A stretch of DNA of 64,000 nucleotides from Bog-756 sp049517675. Lineage in GTDB: Bacteria > Actinomycetota > Acidimicrobiia > Acidimicrobiales > RAAP-2. The number at the start of each line of letters is the position of its first letter. The first letter of the stretch is position 1. Under the pieces are notes generated by a model. That model did no database searches. It had not been told where the DNA came from and was given only the letters and a program-made list of their open reading frames with translations. This document shows, in pieces, positions 54,956 to 63,487 of this stretch. The position numbers and the translations under genes are program-made. The stretch is taken from positions 1 to 64,000 of the forward strand of contig JBEKRV010000009.1 in NCBI GenBank assembly GCA_049517675.1, read 5' to 3'.

Positions 54956-55669
54956 ATGGCCAAGGTGCTGGTGATCGACGACGACCCCTCCCTCCTCCGG
55001 GCACTGCGGGTGAGCCTCCGGTCAGGCGGGCACGAGGTCGTCACCGCGGCCAACGGCGAGCAGGGGATATCGCAGGCCGCCCTCACCTCCCCCGAGGTGA
55101 TCGTCCTCGACCTCGGGCTCCCCGACGTCGACGGCCTGACCGTGTGCAAGCGGATCCGCCAGTGGAGCGAGGTGCCCATCATCATCCTCTCGGCGAGCGG
55201 CACCGAGGACCGCAAGGTCGCCGCGCTGAACGGCGGTGCGAACGACTACGTGACCAAGCCCTTCGGCATGGCCGAGCTCGAGGCGCGGATCCGTGCCGTC
55301 GTCCGCCACCGGCCGACCGAGACGACGGAGACACTGCCGTCGACGATCGCCGTCGGTCCCCTCGAGCTCGACCTCGTGCACCACGAGGCCCGTCTGGACG
55401 GCGCCCGGGTCGAGCTCACCGCACGCGAGTTCGACCTCCTGTCCTTCCTGACGCGCCATGCGGGGCGGACGTGCACCCACCAGATGATCCTGTCGGCCGT
55501 GTGGGGCGCGGGCTACAGCCACGAAGGGCAGTACGTGCGGACCTACGTCCACCGGCTGCGCCAGAAGCTCCACGACGAGTCCGGGACGCTGATCCGGACG
55601 GCGCCCGGAGTCGGCTACAGCCTGCAGGCCGGACCGGGCGCCCCGGCCCTGGTGGACGGGGCCGGCTGA
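54956..55669 (+). CDS. kdpE: KdpE-type response regulator, OmpR family
   Basis: 237 residues. The receiver domain has VIDDDPSLLRAL, phosphoacceptor Asp52 in VLDLGLPDVDG and TKPFG; an OmpR-type winged helix (about 130-228) follows. ATG at 54956 lies five bases after the kinase stop codon, so the pair is co-transcribed. It should activate kdpFABC from the shared intergenic region. It resembles the regulator at 13339 over both domains but lacks its N-terminal extension. Confidence 0.92.
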   Translation: MAKVLVIDDDPSLLRALRVSLRSGGHEVVTAANGEQGISQAALTSPEVIVLDLGLPDVDGLTVCKRIRQWSEVPIIILSASGTEDRKVAALNGGANDYVTKPFGMAELEARIRAVVRHRPTETTETLPSTIAVGPLELDLVHHEARLDGARVELTAREFDLLSFLTRHAGRTCTHQMILSAVWGAGYSHEGQYVRTYVHRLRQKLHDESGTLIRTAPGVGYSLQAGPGAPALVDGAG

Positions 55670-55830
55670 GGGGAGGAACGCCCCCGGACGCACGTCCCCG
55701 GTGGATCCGGCCGACCGGTGTGGGCTGCCGGACTGCGCCGGTCCGCTTCCGGGTATGTTCTTCCTGTGGCGACGCGCCGGTAAGCCGGCACGGTGCCGGA
55801 CGATCCCCTGGCGAGCCGGAAGGAGCGGGG

Positions 55831-57093
55831 ATGGCCGACCTGCTGACCACCGTGGACGACCAGATGCTGGCCGAGCGGTTCGACGCCACCCGGCGGCTGA
55901 CCGAACAGCTGGCAGCCCCCCTGTCCGCCGAGGACCAGACCGTCCAGTCGATGCCCGACGTGAGCCCGACCAAGTGGCACCGGGCCCACACCTCCTGGTT
56001 CTTCGAGACGTTCCTGCTCACCCCGTCGCTCGCCGGGTACGAGGTCTTCGACCCGGGCTTCGGCTTCCTGTTCAACTCGTACTACGTCGGGGTCGGGGAC
56101 CGGTTCCCGAGACCCGACCGGGGTCTGATCTCGCGGCCGGGCGTCGCCGAGATCGCCGACTACCGACGTCACGTCGACGGTGCCATGGGGGTCCTGCTGG
56201 CCCGGGGCCTCGATACCGGCACGGCGTCACTGGTCGAGCTCGGCATCCACCATGAGCAGCAACACCAGGAGCTGCTGCTCATGGACATCAAGCACGTGCT
56301 GTCCCGGAACCCGACGCTCCCCGCCTACGCCTCCCTCGCGACGCCGGCCCCCGGTGTGGACTCCCCGACCGCCTGGACCACCCATCCCGGCGGCACCGCG
56401 TCGGTCGGGCATGCCGGGAGCGGGTTCGGGTTCGACAACGAATTCCCCCGTCACCTGGTCCACCTGGAGCCCTTCGCCATCGCCGACCGGACCGTCACGT
56501 GCGGTGAGTGGCTCGCATTCATGGACGACGGCGGCTACCGGCGCCCCGAGCTGTGGCTGTCCGACGGGTGGGCCACGGTGCAGTCCGACGGGTGGGACGC
56601 CCCTCTCTACTGGTCGCACAGGGACGGTGGGTGGCACGAGTTCACGCTGGCCGGCGACGGGGCCGTCGATCCCGCCCGGCCGGTCTGCCACGTCAGCTAC
56701 TACGAAGCCGACGCATTCGCCCGTTGGGCCGGCTGCCGGCTGCCCACCGAGTCCGAGTGGGAGGTCGTGTCCACCGCCCGCGCCGCACTCGCCGACGACG
56801 GCCACCTGCTCGACGCCGCCGTCCTGCATCCGGTTCCGGCCGCCGACGGCGCCTCCGCCCCGTTCGGAGACGTCTGGCAGTGGACCTCCTCGGCGTACGG
56901 TCCCTACCCCGGGTTCGCTCCCGAGCCCGGGGCCGTCGGTGAGTACAACGGGAAGTTCATGGTCAACCAGTACGTCCTGCGAGGCGGATCATGCGTGACG
57001 CCGGCCGATCACGTCCGGGCGACCTACCGGAACTTCTTCCCCCCGTCGGCCCGTTGGGCCTTCTCGGGGCTGCGACTGGCCCGTAACACCTGA
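55831..57093 (+). CDS. egtB: Ergothioneine sulphoxide synthase EgtB
   Basis: 420 residues. A DinB-like N-terminal helix bundle carries the iron ligands: WHRAHTSWFFETF (His50 or 53) and GIHHEQQHQELLLMD (His141, His145, three-residue spacing). A formylglycine-enzyme-like C-terminal domain follows, with RPVCHVSYYEADAFARWAG, RLPTESEWEV, WQWTSSAYGPYPGF and RGGSC. It joins trimethylhistidine with a thiol and oxygen. ATG at 55831 has GGAAGGAG upstream. egtD lies 81 bases downstream. egtA and egtC are not in the window, so whether cysteine or gamma-glutamylcysteine is the thiol is open. Confidence 0.94.
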   Translation: MADLLTTVDDQMLAERFDATRRLTEQLAAPLSAEDQTVQSMPDVSPTKWHRAHTSWFFETFLLTPSLAGYEVFDPGFGFLFNSYYVGVGDRFPRPDRGLISRPGVAEIADYRRHVDGAMGVLLARGLDTGTASLVELGIHHEQQHQELLLMDIKHVLSRNPTLPAYASLATPAPGVDSPTAWTTHPGGTASVGHAGSGFGFDNEFPRHLVHLEPFAIADRTVTCGEWLAFMDDGGYRRPELWLSDGWATVQSDGWDAPLYWSHRDGGWHEFTLAGDGAVDPARPVCHVSYYEADAFARWAGCRLPTESEWEVVSTARAALADDGHLLDAAVLHPVPAADGASAPFGDVWQWTSSAYGPYPGFAPEPGAVGEYNGKFMVNQYVLRGGSCVTPADHVRATYRNFFPPSARWAFSGLRLARNT

Positions 57094-57174
57094 CCACCGG
57101 CGGGGACGGAACCACGTCCCCCCACGTCGATCGACCGCACGAGCACCGACCCCCGCACAGAGCCCACGGAGCCC

Positions 57175-58155
57175 ATGGACACCGTCATCCCCCCGACCAT
57201 CGAGGTGCACCTGGCACCGGGCGACCTTCGGGCCGCCATGGAGGCAGACGTCCGGAGCGGCCTGGTCTCCTCGCCCAAGCAGCTCCCTCCCGTCTACTTC
57301 TACGACGACCGCGGCAGCCGTCTGTTCGACGACATCACCCGGCTGCCCGAGTACTACCCGACCCGGGCCGAGCGGGCCATCCTCGAGGCCCACGCCAAGG
57401 ACATGATCGAGTCGGCCGGGGCCGAGGTCCTGGTGGAGCTGGGCGCCGGGACCTGCGACAAGTCGCGGGTCCTCCTGGACGCCATGCAGTCGTGCGGCCG
57501 GCTCGGGACCTACCTTCCCCTGGACGTCAGCGACACCACCCTCTGGGAGGCGGCCACCGCCCTGTCCGAGGCCTACCCCGGACTGACCGTGCGGGCGGTC
57601 GTCGGCGACTTCCACCACCACATGGAACAGCTGGACGCCGACGGGCGGCGGCTCATCGCCTTCCTCGGGGGCACGATCGGCAACCTCGATCCCGAGCAGC
57701 GGGCCGGATTCCTCGACGGCCTGGTCGGGGTCATGAGGCCCGGCGACCGGTTCCTGCTCGGCACCGACCTGATCAAGGACCGGGCCCGCCTGGTCGCCGC
57801 CTACGACGACTCCGCCGGCGTCACCGCCGAGTTCAACCGGAACGTCCTGCACGTGCTCAACCGGGACCTCGGCGCCGACTTCGTCCCCGAACGCTTCGCC
57901 CACGTGGCCCGTTGGAACGACCGGGACCACCGCATCGAGATGTGGCTGCGCTCGCTCGACGACTGCCGGGTGGTGGTCGGCGACCTCGACCTCGAGGTCG
58001 GATTCGCCGCGGGCGAGGAGATGCTCACGGAGATCAGCACCAAGTTCTCCCCCGACTCGCTCCGGGCCGAGCTCGAAGGGGCCGGCCTGGTCGTCGAGGA
58101 GTCCTGGGCGTCGCCCGGGGACGAGTTCCTGGTGACCATGGCCGCCCGCTACTGA
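57175..58155 (+). CDS. egtD: L-histidine N-alpha-methyltransferase EgtD
   Basis: 326 residues. It trimethylates histidine to hercynine using SAM. The family N-terminus (SPKQLPPVYFYDDRGSRLFD, then LPEYYPTRAE) is followed by VELGAGTCDKSRVLLDAM as motif I, FLGGTIGNLDP, and DLIKDRARLVAAYDDSAG. All are EgtD hallmarks. ATG at 57175 gives the normal length. It forms an operon with egtB. Confidence 0.95.
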   Translation: MDTVIPPTIEVHLAPGDLRAAMEADVRSGLVSSPKQLPPVYFYDDRGSRLFDDITRLPEYYPTRAERAILEAHAKDMIESAGAEVLVELGAGTCDKSRVLLDAMQSCGRLGTYLPLDVSDTTLWEAATALSEAYPGLTVRAVVGDFHHHMEQLDADGRRLIAFLGGTIGNLDPEQRAGFLDGLVGVMRPGDRFLLGTDLIKDRARLVAAYDDSAGVTAEFNRNVLHVLNRDLGADFVPERFAHVARWNDRDHRIEMWLRSLDDCRVVVGDLDLEVGFAAGEEMLTEISTKFSPDSLRAELEGAGLVVEESWASPGDEFLVTMAARY

Positions 58156-58197
58156 CGTGACGGGAAGACGACGGTCACCGACGGTGTTGGTCCGGAC

Positions 58198-58488
58198 ATG
58201 ACAGTGCGAGCGACATGGAACGGGACCGTCCTGGCCGAGAGCGACGCCACGGTGGTCGTCGAGGGCAACCACTACTTTCCGGCCTCCGACGTCCACGACG
58301 AGTACTTCGAGCCGAGCGACACCACGACCGTGTGCCCGTGGAAGGGCACCGCGAGCTACCGCAGCGTCGTGGTGGACGGGGAGCGGAACCCGGACGCGGC
58401 CTGGTACTACCCGGATCCGAAGGAGGCCGCCCGGGAGATCACCGGTCGGCTCGCCTTCTGGAACGGCGTGACCGTGGAGGAACGCTGA
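58198..58488 (+). CDS. DUF427 domain protein
   Basis: 96 residues, with WNGTVLAESDATVVVEGNHY, FPASDVHDEYFEPSD and CPWKGTASYRSV, then AAWYYPDPKEAA, the DUF427 pattern. The invariant CPWKG points to a binding or catalytic role, but none is known. It follows egtD on the same strand (42-base gap) and may be part of that transcript. Its stop is directly adjacent to the convergent methyltransferase stop. Confidence 0.9.
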   Translation: MTVRATWNGTVLAESDATVVVEGNHYFPASDVHDEYFEPSDTTTVCPWKGTASYRSVVVDGERNPDAAWYYPDPKEAAREITGRLAFWNGVTVEER

Positions 58489-59163
58489 TCAGGGCGTCGC
58501 GTCGACATGGAAGTCCCGGAACTCCTCGAAGGACGGGTCCAGCCGCGGATCAGGCATCCGGAAGGCTCGGAGTCGTGTCGGCCCCCCGATCGGTTCCGGC
58601 CGCCATCCGGTATTGACCTCGAAGTAGCGCACGGCCGTCGCCACCGACGGCCACCGGCAGTCGTCGAGGACGACCAGGCCGCCCGGCCGTACGATCTCGC
58701 GCAGGAACGAGAGGTCGACGAAGACGTTGTGGAAGGCGTGGCTGCCGTCGACGAATGCGGCGTCGGCGACGAAGCCCTCCGCCACCAACCGCGGGAGTGC
58801 GATCTGGGAACGCTCGGCCACGAGCACCGAGCGGTCGTCGAGACCCGCGGCGGTGATCGCCTCCCGCCCGGCGTCGTGGAACCGTTCCTGGTAGGGGTCG
58901 ATGATCAGGTGCGCGCTCCCCAACGCCCCCACGGTGAGCAGGGCCTCGCCGATGGCGAGGGCCGAACTGCCGTAGGCGAGCCCGATCTCGACCACCACCC
59001 GGGCGTCCGCGGCGACCAGCAGGTCGCGCAGGGCGTCACCGTCCGGACCGGGAAGGGCCACCCGCTCGAAGTCGCCGGTGGAGCGGACGTCGTCCGGGCC
59101 GATTGCAGCCAGCCTCCGCCGCTCGTCCTGCACCGTTCGGAGGGGTCCCCGGTCAGCTGCCAT
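58489..59163 (-). CDS. Class I SAM-dependent methyltransferase, Methyltransf_24 type
   Basis: 224 residues. Motif I is VVVEIGLAYGSSALAIGEAL, motif II HLIIDPYQ, then DAAFVDGSHAFHNVFVDLSF and GGLVVLDDCRWPSV, typical of the cephalosporin-hydroxylase/Methyltransf_24 group that often acts on sugars or natural products. ATG at 59163 precedes a polar N-terminal helix. The stop codons of this gene and the DUF427 gene touch, with no room for a terminator between. Confidence 0.85.
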   Translation of the reverse strand: MAADRGPLRTVQDERRRLAAIGPDDVRSTGDFERVALPGPDGDALRDLLVAADARVVVEIGLAYGSSALAIGEALLTVGALGSAHLIIDPYQERFHDAGREAITAAGLDDRSVLVAERSQIALPRLVAEGFVADAAFVDGSHAFHNVFVDLSFLREIVRPGGLVVLDDCRWPSVATAVRYFEVNTGWRPEPIGGPTRLRAFRMPDPRLDPSFEEFRDFHVDATP

Positions 59164-59304
59164 GGCGGAGGTGTCGCCGAGCGCGCGGACGGCGGGTCGG
59201 CGATCGGGTCACGTGTCCCACGTGACGAACGGGCCCCGGGCCCGTGTGGGGCCGGGGCCCGTCGCCGGACCGGGGTTCACCGACCGGTGATCGTCGGCCG
59301 CCGG

Positions 59305-60198
59305 TTACGAGATGCCGTCCGCCGCCAGTGCCGATTCGAGGATGTCGGCCATCTGCTGCTCGCCCACCGCGTTCGGATGCACGGAGATGCCTCCGTTGCC
59401 GGCGATGATCGCGTTGATCCACTGCTTCGAACCGGTGGCGCACGAACCGTGCCCCTCGAACTGGGTGTAGGTCGATACGTAATGGATCCCGGCAGCCGCC
59501 GCCTCGGTTTGAATCATGGAATCGAGATCCAGTTCCAGGTCATTGAGGTAGGACGTGTCCCCATTGGTCAGCGGCATTGTCGGATAGCAACCCCCACTGG
59601 AGGGGAGGATATCGGGGTAGCCGAGGACGAAGATTTGCGCATTCGGGGCGTCGGCCTTGATGGTCGCGAACGTCTGCTCGACCGTCGACGCGTCTGCCGA
59701 GACGTCGTTCGTGAAGGTGTTCCCGTAGAGATCCTTGCACGGGCTGCCGATGTTGAACACGTCCAGGATGTCGGTGATGCCGCAGTCCAGGATCGCCGAG
59801 ACGAACAGCCCGTTGTCGTTGCCGCCGTCCGTCAGCGTGACCAGTTGCGTCGACGACGAGAGCGCATCGACCTGCGGCGACACGCCCGGATACTGGGAGG
59901 TGTTCACGAGATCGGCGGACGTCGCGGCCGAGCACGAGACGTCGTCGAGCGATGCGCCGAGATAGGACGCGGTGTCATAGGGGTAGCTGGCCGAGGACTG
60001 GAGGCACAGGAGGTTCCCCGTCGTCGGTCCGTCCAGTGGGCCCGCCGAGTACGAGTCACCCAACGCCACGTACTTGAGCGGGGACTGGGCATGGGCGACC
60101 TGTGGCGTGACCGCCACGGCGACCATCGTCGATACGGCGAGCAACCCGGCGGCGACGACGGTGCGTACGGGCCGGCGGCGGTCGTGGCGAATGTTCAC
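59305..60198 (-). CDS. Secreted SGNH/GDSL hydrolase
   Basis: 297 residues from GTG 60198, with AGGGGGAT upstream. A signal peptide with Arg-rich start and hydrophobic core ends near VAHAQS (about residue 38). The hydrolase blocks are visible: I ALGDSYSAG with the nucleophile Ser, III-like DGGNDNG with Asn, and V near the end VHPNAVGEQQMADIL with the catalytic His. Four or more Cys suggest disulphides, as in actinobacterial lipases and esterases of this group. It is likely an extracellular esterase or lipase. A promoter about 300 bases upstream gives a long leader. Confidence 0.88.
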   Translation of the reverse strand: MNIRHDRRRPVRTVVAAGLLAVSTMVAVAVTPQVAHAQSPLKYVALGDSYSAGPLDGPTTGNLLCLQSSASYPYDTASYLGASLDDVSCSAATSADLVNTSQYPGVSPQVDALSSSTQLVTLTDGGNDNGLFVSAILDCGITDILDVFNIGSPCKDLYGNTFTNDVSADASTVEQTFATIKADAPNAQIFVLGYPDILPSSGGCYPTMPLTNGDTSYLNDLELDLDSMIQTEAAAAGIHYVSTYTQFEGHGSCATGSKQWINAIIAGNGGISVHPNAVGEQQMADILESALAADGIS

Positions 60199-60325
60199 GT
60201 GGATCCCCCTGGTGAGCTGAGTGGCCGGATCTCGGCCGGATCGGAACCATCGGCGTACACGCCGCACGGCCCCGCTTCTGGTGCACTGAGTCGGTTCGTA
60301 CCCCTGGGTCCGCACCGTCCGTCGA

Positions 60326-60351
60326 CCGTTCGGCGCCGTGCGGCCGAACGG
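60326..60351 (-). promoter_or_regulatory. Hairpin in the hydrolase leader
   Basis: CCGTTCGGC and its exact complement GCCGAACGG are separated by eight bases, forming a nine-base-pair GC-rich stem in the leader RNA. No T run follows, so it is not an obvious intrinsic terminator. Confidence 0.6.
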
Positions 60352-60505
60352 CGACCGCCGGAGCACCATGGTCGTTCCCCCGACACGGACAGCGCCGAAT
60401 GTCACCGTCCACGTGGAGGGCACCAGGACTCTCCCGGTCCGATGACGGGTGCCGTCACCATGACGCCTCACGTGCAGGACACCGGTGCTGTTCCCGCGTT
60501 GATCG

Positions 60506-60535
60506 CATTTAGTCACGAAGTCACCGAGTTGTCAA
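60506..60535 (-). promoter_or_regulatory. Sigma-A-type promoter for the SGNH hydrolase
   Basis: On the minus strand TTGACA (60530-60535) is followed after 18 bases by TAAATG (60506-60511). The -35 box is a perfect match to the consensus; the -10 box is weaker. Transcription would begin near 60499. Confidence 0.55.
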
Positions 60536-60636
60536 GGACGCTCACGGGACACCGTGATCCCTCTATGGTGTCGGCGATTCCTCGGCACGTAATGCCGTCC
60601 GGAGATGCCGTCCGGATAGGGTGAATGTCGGCCCGG

Positions 60637-61671
60637 TCAGTTGCCGGCAGCGGTCCGTTGGCGGGCCACGTCGAAGCAGGCGATGGCGCCGGCCGTGGCC
60701 ACGTTCAGCGAGGAGAGCGTCCCGTGTTGGGGGATGGCGGCCAACTCGTCACACCGCCTGCGGGTGAGAGCGGCCAGTCCCGACCCCTCCGAGCCGAGCA
60801 CCAGGGCGACCGGCTGGTCGCCCAGCGGAAGTGCGTAGATCGAGGTCGTGGCCTCGGCGACCAGCCCGACCGACACCACCCCGAGCCCGCTGAGCTGCTG
60901 CAGCGCCACGGGGACACCCGCCACCAGCGCCATGGGCAGGTACTCGATGGCACCTGCCGCCACCTTCGCCACGGTGGGCGAGAGGTGGGCCGACCGGTGC
61001 CGCGGCAGGACGATGCCCGTCACACCGGCACATTCGGCGCTGCGGAGAACGGCCCCCAGGTTGTGGGGGTCGGTGATCCCGTCGAGGACCAGGAGGAACG
61101 GCAGCCGACCCCGTTTGGTCGGCTGGCACAGCGCCTCGAGCGGGGTGTCGTCGATGGGCTTGGCCAGCGCCACGACGCCCTGGGAACCGTCCGTGCGGGC
61201 GGTGGCATCGATCCTCCGGCGGGAGACGTACTCGACCTTGACCCGCCGGCGGGTGGCGAGGGCCTCGATGTCGTCGAGGATCTCGGCGGCATCCATCCCT
61301 TCCGCCATCAGCAGCGTCGTCACCGGCCGTCGGCCGGCACTCAGCAGTTCACGGACCGCCTGGCGGCCCTCGACCTGATCGCCCCCGAGGCCCTCGTGCT
61401 TCGGACCACGGCGCACCGGGGCATCCCGGCCCCCCGGGCCGCGCCCGCGGTCGCTCACCGGTGCGCCCCCCGCACCCCGACCGCCCCCCGCACCGCGGCC
61501 CGCTCCCGCACCGCGACCCGCTCCGGCTCCCCGACCCTTGGCGTCCTTCGCCTTCATCCAGGCCGCCTTGGCGTCGCTCCCGCGGCTCGGGGAGCTGCCC
61601 CGCGACCCACCCTTCGGGGCGGGCGCACGCGAGCTCCTCCCCCTGCCGCCCTTCGCCCCGGCGGGGCTCAC
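60637..61671 (-). CDS. rlmB: 23S rRNA 2'-O-methyltransferase, RlmB/TrmH family
   Basis: 344 residues from GTG 61671, which overlaps the ispF stop (GTGA). The first roughly 90 residues are a Gly/Arg/Ala/Lys-rich disordered tail with repeated GRGAGAGRGAG. Then come the substrate-binding domain (EGRQAVRELLSAG) and the SPOUT catalytic domain with its three motifs: NLGAVLRSAECAG, LVLGSEGSGL and SLNVATAGAI. It methylates a guanosine of 23S rRNA (G2251 in E. coli). In many actinobacteria cysS lies between ispF and this gene; here it does not. Confidence 0.92.
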   Translation of the reverse strand: MSPAGAKGGRGRSSRAPAPKGGSRGSSPSRGSDAKAAWMKAKDAKGRGAGAGRGAGAGRGAGGGRGAGGAPVSDRGRGPGGRDAPVRRGPKHEGLGGDQVEGRQAVRELLSAGRRPVTTLLMAEGMDAAEILDDIEALATRRRVKVEYVSRRRIDATARTDGSQGVVALAKPIDDTPLEALCQPTKRGRLPFLLVLDGITDPHNLGAVLRSAECAGVTGIVLPRHRSAHLSPTVAKVAAGAIEYLPMALVAGVPVALQQLSGLGVVSVGLVAEATTSIYALPLGDQPVALVLGSEGSGLAALTRRRCDELAAIPQHGTLSSLNVATAGAIACFDVARQRTAAGN

Positions 61672-62189
61672 CGGGGACCCCCGTCGCCACCGGCGGCCGG
61701 TCCGGCGAGCAGGACCACCGCGGTGCACGAGATCCCCTCGGCCCGGCCCAGCGCTCCGAGGCCCTCGGGCCTGGTGGCCTTCACATTGACCGGGGCTCCG
61801 AGCGTCGTGGCCAGGCGGTCGGCCATGGCGTCGACGAACGGAGCCAGCCGGGGGCGTTCGGCCATGACCGTGCAGTCGGCGTTGACAGGCACCCATCCGG
61901 CTCCGGCGGCCAGGGCGACCACCCCGGCCAGGATCCCGAGCGAGTCGGCACCCGCCCACGCCGGGTCGGTGTCGGGCATGTGCCGCCCGAGGTCGCCGAG
62001 CCCGGCGGCGCCGAGCACCGCGTCGGCGATGGCATGGGCCACCGCGTCGCCGTCGCTGTGTCCGTGGAGGCCGCGCGCCCCGTCGCCGGAGACGGTCACG
62101 CCCCCGAGCACGAGCGGCCGCCCCGGTTCGTCGGAGAAGGCGTGCACGTCGACGCCCTGGCCCACCCGCAGCGCGGGCACGGCGCTCAC
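61668..62189 (-). CDS. ispF: 2-C-methyl-D-erythritol 2,4-cyclodiphosphate synthase
   Basis: 173 residues. Makes the cyclic diphosphate of the MEP isoprenoid route. Zinc ligands Asp14 and His16 in GQGVDVHAF, and His52 in SDGDAVAHAIADAVLGA. PDTDPAWAGADS and NVKATRPEGLG are also family marks. The ATG overlaps the ispD stop by four bases (ATGA), and the gene is followed by rlmB with another four-base overlap. Confidence 0.95.
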   Translation of the reverse strand: MSAVPALRVGQGVDVHAFSDEPGRPLVLGGVTVSGDGARGLHGHSDGDAVAHAIADAVLGAAGLGDLGRHMPDTDPAWAGADSLGILAGVVALAAGAGWVPVNADCTVMAERPRLAPFVDAMADRLATTLGAPVNVKATRPEGLGALGRAEGISCTAVVLLAGPAAGGDGGPR

Positions 62190-62851
62190 CGGTCCGCCCC
62201 GGACAGGAGGGCCTCGGCCAGGACCAGGTCCTCGGGTCGGGTCAGCTTCAGGTTGCGGGGGTCCCCCTCCACGGTGCCGACGACCAGGCCCGCAGCCTCG
62301 AGCAGCCCGGCGTCGTCGGTGGCCTCGCCCCCGTCCCGGTGGGCCGCCCGCAGTGCGCTGGCGGCGAAGGCCTGCGGGGTCTGGATCGCCACCAGGCCCG
62401 CCCGGTCGACGGTCTCGAGCACCCGCCCGTCCTCGACCCGCTTCAACGTGTCGGCCACCGGCATCACCGGCGCAGCGCCGTCCACCCCGCCGGAACGCAC
62501 GGCGTCGACCACCGAGGCGAACAGCGACGGAGGCGCCAGCGGTCTGGCCGCGTCGTGGACCACGATCACCGCGGCGTCCCCGGGCACAGCGGCGAGGCCC
62601 GCTCGCACCGATGCGGCACGGGTCGGCCCGCCGGCGACCACCGACGACGCGCCGAAGGCGGCGTCACCGGTCGAGCCGGGGACGGGCAGGCCCTCGCCGG
62701 GGGCATCGCAATCGCCCCCCGGGACCACCAGGACCACACCTTCGGCCACCGACCGGGCGGCACGGACCGACCAGGCGGCGACCGGGAGTCCGGCGAGGGG
62801 GAGGAACTGCTTGGGACCGCCGAACCGGCGACCCGAACCACCGGCTACCAC
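62186..62851 (-). CDS. ispD: 2-C-methyl-D-erythritol 4-phosphate cytidylyltransferase
   Basis: 221 residues. Adds CMP to methylerythritol phosphate. The nucleotide loop VAGGSGRRFGGPKQFLPLAG starts at residue 2; VHDAARPLAPPSLFASVVDA and TPQAFAASALRAAH are also present. GTG at 62851 is the first usual start, yet the family normally has W-A-I just before, and those codons (TGG GCC ATC) are indeed in frame upstream. The true start may therefore be a rare codon such as CTG at 62881, overlapping the carD stop. Confidence 0.93.
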   Translation of the reverse strand: MVAGGSGRRFGGPKQFLPLAGLPVAAWSVRAARSVAEGVVLVVPGGDCDAPGEGLPVPGSTGDAAFGASSVVAGGPTRAASVRAGLAAVPGDAAVIVVHDAARPLAPPSLFASVVDAVRSGGVDGAAPVMPVADTLKRVEDGRVLETVDRAGLVAIQTPQAFAASALRAAHRDGGEATDDAGLLEAAGLVVGTVEGDPRNLKLTRPEDLVLAEALLSGADR

Positions 62852-62877
62852 GATGGCCCATACGGGCCCCGTTCGGC

Positions 62878-63354
62878 TCAGGGCAGCGCCTCGTTGAGGC
62901 GGACCTCGGCGGTCTCCTCGTCGACTCCGAGAGCGAAGGTCAGCTCGGACACCAGGATCTGGCGGGCCCGGCTCAGCATCCGCTTCTCGCCGGCCGACAG
63001 CCCCTTGTCCTTGTCACGGATCGAGAGGTTCCGGACCACTTCGGCCACCTGGTAGATGTCTCCGGAGCGGAGCTTCTCCGAGTGGTTCTTGTAGCGTCGC
63101 GACCAGTTGGTCGGCATCCGCGCTTCCTTCTTTCGGAGGACGGCGAAGACCTCTTCGACCTCTTCGTCGTTGATCACCTCGCGCAGGCCCACGCCGTCCG
63201 TGTTGTCGGCGGGCACCATGAGCGTGAGGTCACCGTAGGCGAGTCGGAGCACGAGGTACTCCTGCTTCTTGCCGAACGCCTCTTTCGTCTCGCGTCGTTC
63301 GACCACTGCCGCGCCGTGGTGCGGATAGACGACCTTGTCACCGATGTCGAACAC
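62878..63354 (-). CDS. carD: CarD-family RNA polymerase-binding regulator
   Basis: 158 residues from GTG 63354, which has AGGAGG six bases upstream; the open frame runs further but without this signal. The Tudor-like RNA-polymerase-binding domain is VFDIGDKVVYPHHGAAVVER, then YLVLRLAYGDLTLMVPADN; the DNA-binding helical part includes ARMPTNWSRRYKNHSEKLRS with the Trp that wedges the promoter bubble, and LSAGEKRMLSRARQIL. CarD stabilises open promoter complexes and is essential in mycobacteria. Confidence 0.95.
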   Translation of the reverse strand: MFDIGDKVVYPHHGAAVVERRETKEAFGKKQEYLVLRLAYGDLTLMVPADNTDGVGLREVINDEEVEEVFAVLRKKEARMPTNWSRRYKNHSEKLRSGDIYQVAEVVRNLSIRDKDKGLSAGEKRMLSRARQILVSELTFALGVDEETAEVRLNEALP

Positions 63355-63487
63355 CGTTCCTCCTGGCGTTGCGGTGCGGAACCGGGGCTGGTGAGCGACA
63401 TCCGGTTTGATGGGGAGCAAGCCATTCTACCAGCTGTTGGGCGGAGACCCCGACCGCCCCGACGGCCCACCGGGCCGGTCGGCGCCG

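Larger units (their letters stand above)
60199..60636 (-). other. Long leader and promoter region of the SGNH hydrolase gene
   Basis: 438 bases without a gene. It contains the promoter at 60506-60535 and a strong hairpin at 60326-60351, leaving about 300 transcribed bases before the GTG. The sequence is GC-rich and stays open in the hydrolase frame, but does not read as protein. I could not match a known riboswitch with confidence. The part from 60536 to the rlmB stop holds nothing I can identify. Confidence 0.5.

Noticed and set aside
60199..60516. N-terminal extension of the SGNH hydrolase to 403 residues
   Set aside because: The signal peptide starts just after GTG 60198, which has a good ribosome binding site; an extension would bury the signal peptide.
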